A stretch of DNA of 64,000 nucleotides from JAJFJD01 sp965228975 (GCA_965228975.1 OZ245851.1:5580001-5644000); one strand, 5' to 3'; shown: positions 51,177-63,976, counted from the first letter of the stretch. Numbers and translations are program-made. The notes: generated by a model from the letters alone, not told the origin.

Positions 51177-53534
51177 ATGGTCGCAAAGGCTCTCAAGGCG
51201 AAAGATGTCGCGCGACCGGCTTTCAAGCCCGGGACGCGACAAACCGGCGATATCTTCGCGCTCTCAAGTCATAAGCGCGCCCGCGAGGCGCTCGAGTTCG
51301 GGCTGTGCATGCAGGACCCCGGCTTCAACATCTTTGTGCTGGGACCCGATCGCAGCGGTCGTATGACGGCGACCCTCGATTACATGCGCGATCATCTGGC
51401 GTGCATGCCACGACCTTACGATTGGATTTATCTCAACAATTTCCGCCGGCCCCATCGGCCCAAGCCCTATCGCTTGCCGGCGGGCGTGGGGCGCGCGTTT
51501 CGCGACCGGATGGCGGCGTTGATTCCGCAGTTGCGGGAAGCATTGGCCGGCGCGTTCGGCGGTGAAAAATATCAAAATGAAATTCGGGCACAGGGTGAAG
51601 AAGCCCAATCCGAGGTGCGCGCGGAACTCGAGGCGTTGCAGACCGAAGCGCAGCAATTCGGGCTCGACCTGGCGCAGACCCCGCAAGGCTTCATGGTGGT
51701 TGCCAGAGGTCCCGACGGGAATCCGGTCGCGCTGGAATCCTTGCCGCAGGCACAACGTCAGTTGCTGGAAGCCAAGGCCATGGAAATCGCGCAACGTCTG
51801 CAGGATATCAATCGACGCGCCGCCATGGCACAGGGCGATCTCGCCAAACGCCTCGTCGATTTGAACCGCCAGGTTGCCGATACCGCGGTCGGTGCGCTGC
51901 TGGATGAGCTTCAGAAGGAATATTCAGGGCATCGCGGATTGGCCCGATGGCTTGTCGAACTGCGGGAGGACATCGTCGATAATCTGATCGGGTTTTTGCC
52001 GCGCCCGCCGGAAACCCCGATGCCCGCGGTCGAGCCACCCGAGCGGCGCTACGCCGTAAATTTGTTGGTCGATCACAGCGACAATGAGACGCCGGGCGTC
52101 GTGCTCGAGGCCAATCCCACCTACGAGAATCTGTTCGGCCGAATCGAATACCGGCCCGTTCAGGGTGGCATGGATACCGATTTCAGCATGATCCGGGCCG
52201 GCGCATTGCACCGCGCGAATGGCGGCATACTTGTCCTTCGCGCCGATGATCTGGCGAGACATCCCAGCAGTTGGGCTTTCCTGAAAGGCGCGCTGCGGGA
52301 TGGCAAGATTCAGGTGGATGAACCGCACCGGGCGAACGCGGTGCCGGTGGCCGGCGCGCCGCGGCCGAAGGCGATCCCGCTCGACCTCAAGGTGGTCGTC
52401 GTTGGGTCGCCGCATTGGTACTACACGTTCTATTCGGTCGATCCCGAGTTCCAGACCTACTTCAAGGTCAAGGCCGATATCGACAACGATATGGACGCGA
52501 CCGCGCGCAATCTGTCGGTCTATGCCGGGCTGATACGCCAACGCGCGAAACAGGTGCACGGCGTTCCCTGCGACGATAGCGCGGTACGGCGCATGCTGGG
52601 GATGGCGGCGCGTTGGGCGGGTCATCGCAAGAAGCTCACGGCGCAATTCGAGCTCATCGAGGACGTGCTGACCGAGTCCGCCGAACTCGCGCGGAATAAA
52701 GGGGCGAAGAAAATCGACAACGCCGTGATCGGCGAGGCGCTCGGGCAACGGCGGCGGCGCAACGCGCGGATCGAGGACCGCATGCACGAGAGCATCTCGG
52801 ACGGCACGCTGATGATCGACACGCGGGGCACCGCGGTGGGTCAGATCAACGGGCTGACCGTGCGCGACTTGGGCGACCACCAATATGGCTCGCCCAGCCG
52901 GATCACGGCGCGTGCGACGCCGGGCCGCGAAGGCGTCGTCAACATCGAACGCTATGTCAGCATGTCCGGGCCGATTCAGCAGAAGGGCGTCATGGTGTTG
53001 CAGGGGTTCATCGCCGGCCATTTTGCCCGGCGCTTCCCGCTTTCCTTCAATTCCTCGATCACCTTCGAGCAGAACTACAGCGGCGTGGAGGGCGACAGCG
53101 CGTCCATGGCCGAATTGCTGGCCGTGCTGTCCGATCTGTCCGGCATTCCGTTGCGCCAGGACCTTGCGATCACCGGATCGGTCAACCAGGTCGGCGAGAC
53201 ACAAGCCATCGGCGGCGCGGCGTTCAAGATCGAAGGTTTCTTCCGGGCCTGCATCGATGCCGGCGCGCTGACCGGCAACCAGGGCGTCGTCGTCCCGGCG
53301 ACCAATGTGGCCAACATCATCCTCCGCGATCCGGTCGTCGAGGCGATCGAGAAGGGCCAATTCCACATCTGGAGCGTCAAGAATATCGAAGAGGCGATCG
53401 AACTGTTCACCGGCATCAAGGCCGGGCGGCAACGCGCGGACGGCAGCTATCAGCCGGGCACGGTCTACGCCCAGGTGATGGAGCAGCTCGAGACCTTCGA
53501 CACCATCCTGAAGGAACGTTCCGCCGGCGTATAG
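51177..53534 (+). CDS. Lon-family ATP-dependent protease (AAA_32 + Lon_C)
   Basis: 785 residues. The N-terminal ATPase-like region starts with ALEFGLCMQDPGFNIFVLG; the P-loop position reads GPDRSGRMT, lacking both the second glycine spacing and the lysine of Walker A (relatives commonly have an Arg there). The helical middle region (about 130-270) is coiled. The C-terminal serine protease domain has the Ser-Lys dyad: Ser in EGDSASMAELLAVL and Lys in IGGAAFKIEGFF. It is the YcbZ/LonB-like bacterial group rather than classical Lon. Stop lies 2 bp from that of the patatin gene. Confidence 0.88.
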   Translation: MVAKALKAKDVARPAFKPGTRQTGDIFALSSHKRAREALEFGLCMQDPGFNIFVLGPDRSGRMTATLDYMRDHLACMPRPYDWIYLNNFRRPHRPKPYRLPAGVGRAFRDRMAALIPQLREALAGAFGGEKYQNEIRAQGEEAQSEVRAELEALQTEAQQFGLDLAQTPQGFMVVARGPDGNPVALESLPQAQRQLLEAKAMEIAQRLQDINRRAAMAQGDLAKRLVDLNRQVADTAVGALLDELQKEYSGHRGLARWLVELREDIVDNLIGFLPRPPETPMPAVEPPERRYAVNLLVDHSDNETPGVVLEANPTYENLFGRIEYRPVQGGMDTDFSMIRAGALHRANGGILVLRADDLARHPSSWAFLKGALRDGKIQVDEPHRANAVPVAGAPRPKAIPLDLKVVVVGSPHWYYTFYSVDPEFQTYFKVKADIDNDMDATARNLSVYAGLIRQRAKQVHGVPCDDSAVRRMLGMAARWAGHRKKLTAQFELIEDVLTESAELARNKGAKKIDNAVIGEALGQRRRRNARIEDRMHESISDGTLMIDTRGTAVGQINGLTVRDLGDHQYGSPSRITARATPGREGVVNIERYVSMSGPIQQKGVMVLQGFIAGHFARRFPLSFNSSITFEQNYSGVEGDSASMAELLAVLSDLSGIPLRQDLAITGSVNQVGETQAIGGAAFKIEGFFRACIDAGALTGNQGVVVPATNVANIILRDPVVEAIEKGQFHIWSVKNIEEAIELFTGIKAGRQRADGSYQPGTVYAQVMEQLETFDTILKERSAGV

Positions 53535-53536
53535 CG

Positions 53537-54685
53537 TTACGACGCCGGCGCGAATTCGAAACTGGCGCGCTTGCCCACATGGGCGGCGTTGTCGGCCAGC
53601 CAGCTCTCGGTCCGTTCCCGGCCGACATCGTGGGCGTGTTGCAGCAATCCCCATTCGGGGTTGAGCTTGCTGACCTGCCCCAAGGACGCGAGGGCGTCGC
53701 CCGCATCGATCCGGTGGAGGCGGGCGGTAAGGAAGCGCTTGGCGAGCGGCGACGCCACCGTGCGCCGCGCCAGTCTCGCCATCCATTGGATGGTCTCCAA
53801 TTCCCGGTTCAACGGTGCGGAGAAGGTCAATCGCGCCATCCGGTTCCGAATCTCCGTCGCGGTTACCGGCAGGTCCTGCTCCTCTGCCGGGTCGATCTGA
53901 ATCAGCATAATGTCATCCGTGCTGCCGTGCTCGATCAGGGGGATCAAGGGCGGGTTGGCACTGTACCCGCCGTCCCAATAATGCAACCCGTCGATTTCCA
54001 CGGCGTGATGTATTGCCGGGAGCGCCGCCGACGCGAGAACGCTGTCGGCGGTGATTTCAGCGGTGCGGAAGATCCGCGCCTGACCGGTACGGACCTCTGT
54101 GGCCGCGATAAAGAGTTTGATGCGGCGGTTTCGCTGCAACCGCTCGAAATCGACCGATTGCTCCAACAGGGTGCGGAGCGGGTTGTGATCGAACGGGTTG
54201 AACTGATAGGGCGACATCAGCCGGGTTGCCATGTCGAGCCCGAAATGCTGTCCGGTGCCGTCCAAATTCCAGCCGTTGAAGATCCTGTCCACGAAGGTCG
54301 CGCGATAGGGCGTGAAGATCGCCTGAGCGCTGACCCGGCGCCAGAACTGCGTCAGGTCTTCCCGGGCGGTTTCCGGGCCACCGTTGATCAAGCCGTTTGC
54401 GGCGATCACCGCATTCAGCGCGCCGGCGCTGGCACCGCTGAGCGCTTCGATCCGGAGGCCGGCGTCCTCCAGCAACCGGTCGAGCACGCCCCAGGTAAAG
54501 GCGCCATGCGCGCCGCCACCCTGTAGGGCGAGACTGACCGGTTTTCCCGATTTTGCCCGTTTGCGACCCTTTTTCTGTGGTGTCGCCGAGCCTTCGAGTT
54601 GTTCGGAAGGCGTTGAGATTCCACCGGTCGACAAGAAACGCCGCGCCCACCGCCAGGGGCGGTTCAACGGATCGGATATATGCAT
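53537..54685 (-). CDS. Patatin-like phospholipase
   Basis: 382 residues. Ser-Asp dyad hydrolase: oxyanion loop LQGGGAHGAF, nucleophile elbow GASAGALNAV (about residue 84) and the DGG motif in YWDGGYSANPPL. The N-terminal 48 residues are basic and probably disordered; no signal peptide, so it is likely cytosolic or peripherally membrane-associated. Family members release fatty acids from phospholipids, and some act near polyhydroxyalkanoate granules. Divergent from clpB. Confidence 0.9.
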   Translation of the reverse strand: MHISDPLNRPWRWARRFLSTGGISTPSEQLEGSATPQKKGRKRAKSGKPVSLALQGGGAHGAFTWGVLDRLLEDAGLRIEALSGASAGALNAVIAANGLINGGPETAREDLTQFWRRVSAQAIFTPYRATFVDRIFNGWNLDGTGQHFGLDMATRLMSPYQFNPFDHNPLRTLLEQSVDFERLQRNRRIKLFIAATEVRTGQARIFRTAEITADSVLASAALPAIHHAVEIDGLHYWDGGYSANPPLIPLIEHGSTDDIMLIQIDPAEEQDLPVTATEIRNRMARLTFSAPLNRELETIQWMARLARRTVASPLAKRFLTARLHRIDAGDALASLGQVSKLNPEWGLLQHAHDVGRERTESWLADNAAHVGKRASFEFAPAS

Positions 54686-54796
54686 GAAGATCGCGTCTAA
54701 TCCATGTGATTACTGCATCGCAACAACGAATCTAGGGATTATGCTGCATTGCAGCAAGACATGAAATATTTAACCTTCGATGACAAAAGAAGGGGT

Positions 54797-54824
54797 CTTG
54801 AGCGGTGTCCTGGAATGCCCATAT
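54797..54824 (+). promoter_or_regulatory. Sigma-32 (RpoH) type heat-shock promoter of clpB
   Basis: CTTGAGC (54797-54803), 14-bp spacer, CCCATAT (54818-54824). This fits the RpoH consensus CTTGAAA - 11 to 16 - CCCATNT at 12 of 13 defined positions or nearly so, and lies about 93 bases upstream of the clpB ATG, as expected for this chaperone gene. Confidence 0.75.
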
Positions 54825-54917
54825 ATCGTGAGTGGGCGCCTTACAGGGTCCATATGATGTTTCATGAACCTTTACCGCCTTGCCTCGAAGAGGGAGGCCA
54901 TCAGAGGGGTCGAGTCT

Positions 54918-57509
<2,592 letters not shown>

Positions 57510-57511
57510 CG

Positions 57512-58183
57512 TTAAAGCTCGGGCGCCGTGAGGGTCGCGCAGTCCGGCGCGATGTCGATCGGCGCCCCGGTTTTTTCGCGCAGTTCATCTGCACTCACGC
57601 CGTCGAGGACTTCCCGCGCGACGAAGCCGCCCGGCGTCACCTCGACAACCGCAATATCGGTATAAATCTTGGTCACGACCCTTTGGGCCGTAAGCGGATA
57701 GGTGCACGCATCCACGAGCCGGGGCTCGCCTTGCTTTGTGATGTGGGCCATGATCACGCGCACCTCGCGTGCCCCGCTCGCCAAATCCATCGCGCCGCCG
57801 ACCAGCGGACCTTTGTGCGGGAGTTTCGCGTCCCAGTTCGCGAAATCGCCGTTGGGCGCGACCTGGAATGCCCCAAGCATGGTGATGTCGAGATGCCCGC
57901 CGATGATCATGTCGAAGGCCCCGGCGGAATCGGTCAACGCGGCCCCGACTTGCAGGGTAACGTGCTGGCTGCCGGCGTCGACCAGATCGATGTCGATGGC
58001 GTCGTCCGACGCGGTGGGGCCGATGCCGAGAATACCGTTCTCCGATTGGAGGATGATCTCCCGGTCGCCCGGCAGGTAGTCGCCGACAAGGACCGGAATG
58101 CCGATTCCAAGATTGACATACGCGCCGTCGTGGATGTCCTGCGCCGCGCGCCACGCCATCTGTTGCCGTGTCAAGGCCGCCAT
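57512..58183 (-). CDS. CoA-transferase subunit B (PcaJ-like)
   Basis: 223 residues; ATG overlaps the subunit A stop by one base (TAATG). The catalytic Glu that forms the acyl-CoA thioester intermediate is in LQSENGILGIGP (about residue 47). GIGIPVLVGDYL and PHKGPLVGGAMDLASGAREVRVIMAHITK are typical of 3-oxoacid CoA-transferase B subunits. Likely 3-oxoadipate or acetoacetate:succinyl-CoA; no other beta-ketoadipate gene is adjacent, so the substrate is not fixed. Confidence 0.88.
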   Translation of the reverse strand: MAALTRQQMAWRAAQDIHDGAYVNLGIGIPVLVGDYLPGDREIILQSENGILGIGPTASDDAIDIDLVDAGSQHVTLQVGAALTDSAGAFDMIIGGHLDITMLGAFQVAPNGDFANWDAKLPHKGPLVGGAMDLASGAREVRVIMAHITKQGEPRLVDACTYPLTAQRVVTKIYTDIAVVEVTPGGFVAREVLDGVSADELREKTGAPIDIAPDCATLTAPEL

Positions 58184-58860
58184 TAGCCTTCCTCCGGCAC
58201 GGTGACCAACCGGTCGACGTAGATGCCGGGTGTCCGAACCATATGCGGGTCTATCTCGCCGTCGGGAACGACCTGCCGTACCTCGGCGATCGTGACTCGC
58301 GCGGCCGCGGCCATAGCCGGGCCGAAATTCGCTTGCGTGCCCCGATAGGTAAGGTTGCCCCAGCGGTCGCCCCGGTCCGCGCGCAGGAGCGCGAAATCGG
58401 CGGTCAGCGCAGTTTGCAAGACACAGTCGCGTCCATCGAACACGCGGGTCTCCTTGCCCTTTGCGAGGTCCGTACCCGCACCGACCGGCGTGTAGAAGGC
58501 GGGAACGCCCGACCCGCCCGCGCGGATGCGGTGCGCCAGCGTGCCTTGCGGCACCAGTTCCAATTCGATCTTGCCGCTGTAGTAAAGTTTCTCGAAGGGG
58601 GTCGAGTCCTTGCCGCGTCCGCGGGCGCTGCTGCAGATCAAACGGGACACGCGGCCGGTGTCCATCAACTCGGCTTGCGTCGATCCGTGATGTCCTGCGC
58701 CATTCGCGATGATCGTTAAATCCTTCGCGCCGGATTCCGCCACCGCGCGGATCAGCGCATTCGCAACGCCGATCCTTCCGAATCCGCTCAGCATGATCCG
58801 CGCGCCGTCGCCGATGTCGGCGATCGCTTCTGCGATGGTGGCAACGCGTTTGTCGATCAC
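58183..58860 (-). CDS. CoA-transferase subunit A (PcaI-like)
   Basis: 225 residues from the GTG at 58860 (VIDKRVATIAEAIADIGDGA); the frame is open upstream but without homology. The glycine-rich CoA site is MLSGFGRIGVANALI; LELVPQGTLAHRIRAGGSGVPAFYTPVGAGT and GNLTYRGTQANFGPAMAAAA are the subunit A signatures, closest to PcaI. It pairs with subunit B immediately downstream to form the heteromer. Divergent from the M14 peptidase gene across 120 bp. Confidence 0.87.
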   Translation of the reverse strand: MIDKRVATIAEAIADIGDGARIMLSGFGRIGVANALIRAVAESGAKDLTIIANGAGHHGSTQAELMDTGRVSRLICSSARGRGKDSTPFEKLYYSGKIELELVPQGTLAHRIRAGGSGVPAFYTPVGAGTDLAKGKETRVFDGRDCVLQTALTADFALLRADRGDRWGNLTYRGTQANFGPAMAAAARVTIAEVRQVVPDGEIDPHMVRTPGIYVDRLVTVPEEG

Positions 58861-58980
58861 GGGATCGGCCGTCCTGAACTGCGCGTGCCCACGGAATTGG
58901 GCAGCCTTTTGCGTCGCAACTGTGTAGCATGGCCCGCCGCACCCACGCCAATTCAAGCCCTGGCCACCCTGGAAACTGGA

Positions 58981-60105
58981 ATGAAGATCAGCAGCAAGTT
59001 CGACTCCGGCAATATCGAGGTCGCCGACGCCACCGACCCGGCCGACATTCGCCTGCGGATTCGCAAGGATAACGGCTCCGGTTTTTTCCAGTGGTTCCAT
59101 TTTAGGGCGACCGGATCGGCCGGCGTCGAACGCGCCTTCACCATTCTGAATGCGGGCGAGGCGGCTTATGCCAACGGGTGGGAGGATTACCGCGCTTGTG
59201 CCTCTTATGATCGCGAGGACTGGTTTCGGATCCCGACGACCTATGACGGAAAGCAGCTACGCTTCGCCCATGTACCGACGGAGGAATCGGTCTATTACGC
59301 GTATTTCGCGCCGTATTCGCGGGAACGGCATCGCGACCTGATCGCACGAAGCCAGATGTCGCCGCGCGCCCGGCTCGAGGTGCTCGGCGAGACGCTCGAC
59401 GGGGACGATCTCGATCTGTTGGTGATTGGCGACGATACCGCGGAGGACCACAAGGCGTGCTGGTTGATCGCGCGTCAGCATCCCGGCGAAAGCATGGCCG
59501 AGTGGTGGATGGAGGGATTCCTCGAGCGCGCGCTCGATCCCGAAGACACGGTTGCGCGCGCGGTCTTGGACCGGGCGGTGCTCTACGTCGTGCCGAACAT
59601 GAACCCGGATGGCAGCCGGCGTGGTCATCTGCGCACCAACGCCGCCGGGGCCAACCTCAATCGCGAATGGGCGGAGCCGTCGATGGAGAAGAGTCCGGAA
59701 GTGTTTCTCGTGCGGCAGCGCATGGTCGAGACCGGCCTGGACTTCTCCCTCGACGTCCATGGCGACGAGGCGCTGCCCTACAACTTCATTGTGGGTTCGG
59801 ATCACGTGCCGTCGGCGGATGACCGGATGAAGGCCCTATTGCCCGCTTTCAAACAGGCGTATCAGCAAGCCAACCCAGACTTTCAGACCGAGCATGGATA
59901 TCCGAAAGCCACCAAGGCGAATTTGGCGATCTGCTCGTCCAACCTGGCCGAGGAATTCAAGGCGCTCGCGATGACGCTGGAAATGCCGTTCAAGGATAAT
60001 GCCGACGCGCCGGACGAACGGACCGGCTGGTCCCCCGGACGGTGCCGGCAGCTTGGCCGCGATGCGCTGACGGCACTGCACGCGGTGGTGGACGACCTGC
60101 GCTGA
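58981..60105 (+). CDS. M14-family zinc carboxypeptidase (cytosolic AGBL-like)
   Basis: 374 residues from the ATG at 58981. An N-terminal beta-rich domain (about 1-120, with FFQWFHFRATG) precedes the carboxypeptidase fold, as in cytosolic carboxypeptidases. Zinc ligands: His and Glu in ARQHPGESMAEWW (about 166 and 169) and His in SLDVHGDEALPYN (about 260). NMNPDGSRRGHLRTNAAGANLNREW binds the C-terminus; the catalytic Glu is in MTLEMPFKDN (about 332). Bacterial members have no agreed substrate. No signal peptide. Confidence 0.88.
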   Translation: MKISSKFDSGNIEVADATDPADIRLRIRKDNGSGFFQWFHFRATGSAGVERAFTILNAGEAAYANGWEDYRACASYDREDWFRIPTTYDGKQLRFAHVPTEESVYYAYFAPYSRERHRDLIARSQMSPRARLEVLGETLDGDDLDLLVIGDDTAEDHKACWLIARQHPGESMAEWWMEGFLERALDPEDTVARAVLDRAVLYVVPNMNPDGSRRGHLRTNAAGANLNREWAEPSMEKSPEVFLVRQRMVETGLDFSLDVHGDEALPYNFIVGSDHVPSADDRMKALLPAFKQAYQQANPDFQTEHGYPKATKANLAICSSNLAEEFKALAMTLEMPFKDNADAPDERTGWSPGRCRQLGRDALTALHAVVDDLR

Positions 60106-60115
60106 GCGGAGACCG

Positions 60116-61498
60116 TTATCGCTCCAGCATGCTCGCCTGGCGTTTCCGGTGGGTGCGGAATGTCAGCATTTTGTGCTTGGCGTTCGCCACCCCGGCCTTG
60201 AACCGCTTCAGATCCTTGCCCTTCAGTTTATAACCGGCGGCGAGGCGGATTTTGCGCGGGTTGATGTGCCGCCCGTTGAGCAGCACCTCATAATGCAGAT
60301 GCGGGCCGGTGACGCGGCCGCTGGCGCCGATATAGCCGATGACCTGGCGCTGCTTGACCCGTGTGCCTGTCTTGATGCCCGCGGCGATGCGGCGGAGATG
60401 CGCGTAGGCGGTCTTGTAGTTGCCGTTGTGCCGGATACGGATGTAGCGGCCGTAGGCCCCGGCCCAGCCGGCTTTCTCGATCGTGCCGTCGCCGGCGGCG
60501 TAGACGGGCGTGCCCGGCGGGGCCGCGAAGTCGATGCCGCGGTGCATCCGCGTATATCCGAGGATCGGGTGCTTGCGCCGTCCGAAGCCGGAACTGATCC
60601 GGGCCGCGTCGGTCGGGGTCCGCAGCAGGCTTTTCTGCGCACTCTGCCCGTTCTCGTCGAAATAGTCGGTGAAGCCGGTCTTCGTCTTGAAGCGATACAG
60701 CGTCGTCGTCGATCCGCTGAGGGTCATCGACGCGACGATGATGTCGCCTTCCCGGACCGGGTCGCCCGCTTCGTCGGTGAGCCTTTCGTACATCACCTCG
60801 AAACTGTCGCCGGGCTGGACATCGCGCTGGAAGTCGACGTCGAAACTGTAGAGGCCGACCAGGTTGGCCAGGATGGCCGAGGGAACTTTTGCATCCTTGC
60901 CGGCGACGTAGAGGCTGGACCGGACGACGCCGCGCCCATAGCTGACCTTGGGCACCAGCGTCCGGTCGAACCGTTTTGCGGCGTAAGATCGAGGCCCGTC
61001 GCGCAGGACCGAAATTTCGACGTCGCTGGCTGCGATAAAGTCGATCGACAACAGCGTCGTGGAATCGTTGCCGGCGTGCGGTGGTTGCAGTTGCAGGAAT
61101 ATCTCAGTGCCGGGCTGCAGGCGTCGCAGGTCGTAGACTTTCTTGAGCGCCCGGATCGCGCCGGCGGTGTCGGCGGCGGGGACGCCGCCCCTGGTCAGCA
61201 CCTTTGCGAAGGTATCGCCGCGGCGGACCGTCAATTCCTTGTCGATGGGCGGGATCGGCGCCACGCCGTCTGGTGGCTCCAGGCCGTCTTCCGACTCGTC
61301 GGGGCCGGGATTTGGTTTAACGGTCGGAAACCAGGTTTTGTAGGGCGGCGGGACGGCGCCATCGTTCGCGGACTGTTTCGTTTCGTCGGCCGGGGCGCTG
61401 TTCCAGTTCCAGCCGTTCTGTTCCTGTGGCGCCGTTTGGCCGGTCAACGGCGCAAAGGCCAGCAAAGCTGCGGTGAAAGTGGCCAAAACCGGTCGCAT
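60116..61498 (-). CDS. M23-family peptidoglycan endopeptidase with LysM/OapA-like domain
   Basis: 460 residues. N-terminal signal peptide (about 1-22), a Pro-rich stretch, then a LysM-like module (ELTVRRGDTFAKVLTRGGV, about 88-140), a beta-rich region, and a C-terminal LytM domain. Its zinc site is visible: His and Asp in MHRGIDFAAPPGTPV (about 318-322) and HLHYE (about 399-403), with GRVTGPH before it. This is the MepM layout, cleaving cross-links for cell-wall growth. The C-terminus is rich in Lys and Arg. It is the last protein gene before the rRNA operon. Confidence 0.92.
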   Translation of the reverse strand: MRPVLATFTAALLAFAPLTGQTAPQEQNGWNWNSAPADETKQSANDGAVPPPYKTWFPTVKPNPGPDESEDGLEPPDGVAPIPPIDKELTVRRGDTFAKVLTRGGVPAADTAGAIRALKKVYDLRRLQPGTEIFLQLQPPHAGNDSTTLLSIDFIAASDVEISVLRDGPRSYAAKRFDRTLVPKVSYGRGVVRSSLYVAGKDAKVPSAILANLVGLYSFDVDFQRDVQPGDSFEVMYERLTDEAGDPVREGDIIVASMTLSGSTTTLYRFKTKTGFTDYFDENGQSAQKSLLRTPTDAARISSGFGRRKHPILGYTRMHRGIDFAAPPGTPVYAAGDGTIEKAGWAGAYGRYIRIRHNGNYKTAYAHLRRIAAGIKTGTRVKQRQVIGYIGASGRVTGPHLHYEVLLNGRHINPRKIRLAAGYKLKGKDLKRFKAGVANAKHKMLTFRTHRKRQASMLER

Positions 61499-61823
61499 GG
61501 AGTGCTGGCTCGCCTGCGCGTTAAGGTTAATCCGAAGGACTTACTTATCGGATGTCGGCGGCGAAGTAAACGGTTGTTCCAATGTGTGTTTTCGTGCTGC
61601 CGATCGGATGCATTTATGTTTAATCCCGGATGATTCAAGGGCGGTATTCAGGTCCTTTGTGGCCGGCCTTGTCCGGTGTTATTGCAATGCACCATTTTTA
61701 TTCCCGGGAGACCGCGTTTTTCTCGAAGCGGTCGGCGGGTTCGTGCGCGGGGCAGTTTGTATCGGTATGAACTGGAACGGTTTTTTTTATCGATCGAGTT
61801 TTAAGAAAAATGCCACAAAGCAT

Positions 61824-61852
61824 TTGACACGATGCGTCACGAGGCGTATAAG
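61824..61852 (+). promoter_or_regulatory. Strong rRNA promoter
   Basis: Consensus TTGACA (61824-61829), exactly 17 bp, then TATAAG (61847-61852), five of six matches to the -10 consensus. An A/T-rich upstream block and a GC-rich stretch after the -10 (resembling a stringent discriminator) fit a growth-regulated rRNA promoter. It lies about 280 bp before the mature 16S start. Confidence 0.85.
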
Positions 61853-61915
61853 CCGCGTCCTTGGCGTTGGCCATGCGTGGCGACGCCATTTTCTACGCGC
61901 CGGTTCGGCGCGTTC

Positions 61916-61927
61916 TGTTGTTTGACA
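61916..61927 (+). promoter_or_regulatory. boxA-like antitermination element
   Basis: TGTTGTTTGACA resembles the rRNA boxA consensus TGCTCTTTAACA (two to three mismatches), about 65 bases past the promoter, where NusB/NusE would load on the leader RNA. The same bases also contain TTGACA, but no -10 follows at the right distance. Confidence 0.5.
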
Positions 61928-62138
61928 AGTGAATGAATTGGAAGGGATGCGCGGGCGGCGGTTTGTGCTGTTTTTTTTGCACGGATCGGTTTTTTTGCAG
62001 TCTGTGTATCTCTTTTAAGCGAGCCTTTATGTGTCCTGGCTGGACTGCTTGGTCTGGTTGGGACGTGAAGCGAGCCAAAGAGTAATACTTTGAGTGTAAG
62101 GATCCGTGTTTGTTGGGCGTTTTGTTTGGCGCCTGATT

Positions 62139-63641
<1,503 letters not shown>

Positions 63642-63749
63642 CGCGCGTAGGAGAACTTGTTTCTGCTATTCGCGTTCACTTACATCAACTCCTGTAAAAA
63701 CATCATGGCCGCCGCCTCCGCATCCCTTCCTTCGACGAGAACTTTGTCT

Positions 63750-63793
63750 CGGACAAACTCTACCGCCCTTTGGGCTACATGAGAGTTTGTCCG
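63750..63793 (+). repeat. Long hairpin in the 16S-tRNA spacer
   Basis: CGGACAAACTCT (63750-63761) pairs perfectly with AGAGTTTGTCCG (63782-63793); between them GCCC TTT GGGC forms a second small stem. In the spacer it could be a processing signal. The right arm includes a 13-base copy of the 16S 5' end (ACATGAGAGTTTG). Confidence 0.7.
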
Positions 63794-63803
63794 TTTGCCC
63801 TTC

Positions 63804-63823
63804 GGGGCCATAGCTCAGCTGGG
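63804..63823 (+). pseudogene. Orphan 5' half of a tRNA-Ala
   Basis: Twenty bases covering the acceptor strand, D stem and D-loop start of tRNA-Ala, differing from the complete gene at 63901 at one position (A instead of G at base 7, the version usual in alphaproteobacterial tRNA-Ala). The sequence then runs into a 10-bp GC hairpin (63823-63845) and no anticodon or T-arm follows, so it cannot be a functional tRNA. Confidence 0.7.
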
Positions 63824-63900
63824 CTGTGACGCGCAGCGTCGCAGCGCCTGTTTCCGCGAGGAGCCCCTGTTGGGGGTCCGAGGGGAAAACTGCAGATCCC

Positions 63901-63976
63901 GGGGCCGTAGCTCAGCTGGGAGAGCGCCTGCTTTGCAAGCAGGAGGTCACCGGTTCGATCCCGGTCGGCTCCACCA
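63901..63976 (+). tRNA. tRNA-Ala (anticodon TGC)
   Basis: 76 bases including an encoded CCA. Acceptor GGGGCCG pairs with CGGCTCC (one G-U); D-arm GCTC AGCTGGGA GAGC; anticodon stem CCTGC/GCAGG around loop TTTGCAA, giving TGC; T-arm with GGTTCGATCC. It is the usual rRNA-spacer alanine tRNA. The window ends 24 bases later, before 23S. Confidence 0.97.

Larger units (their letters stand above)
61499..62138 (+). other. rRNA operon control region (640 bp without protein genes)
   Basis: Lies between the M23 peptidase start and the 16S gene. It holds an AT-rich block (about 61778-61815, with an eight-T tract and TTTTAAGAAAAA) that could act as an UP element, a near-consensus promoter, a boxA-like sequence, and further along two T-tracts of 8 and 7 (61971-61978 and 61990-61996). 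Open frames here lack start signals and protein-like composition. Confidence 0.7.

Noticed and set aside
51924..53786. A 620-codon open frame antisense to the Lon-like gene and running into the patatin gene
   Set aside because: It crosses two well-supported genes on the opposite strand and has shadow-type composition; no start signal.
58184..58951. A 256-codon upstream extension of CoA-transferase subunit B through subunit A, suggesting a fusion or overlapping gene
   Set aside because: Subunit A is clearly encoded in another frame here, and subunit B homology begins at the ATG 58183. The extension is just an open shadow frame.
61473..61925. A 150-codon open frame in the rRNA control region
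   Set aside because: It spans the rRNA promoter, has Cys/Arg-rich random composition and starts inside the M23 peptidase gene.
61922..61950. A second rRNA promoter at TTGACA 61922
   Set aside because: No -10 hexamer occurs 16-18 bp downstream; the bases fit boxA better.
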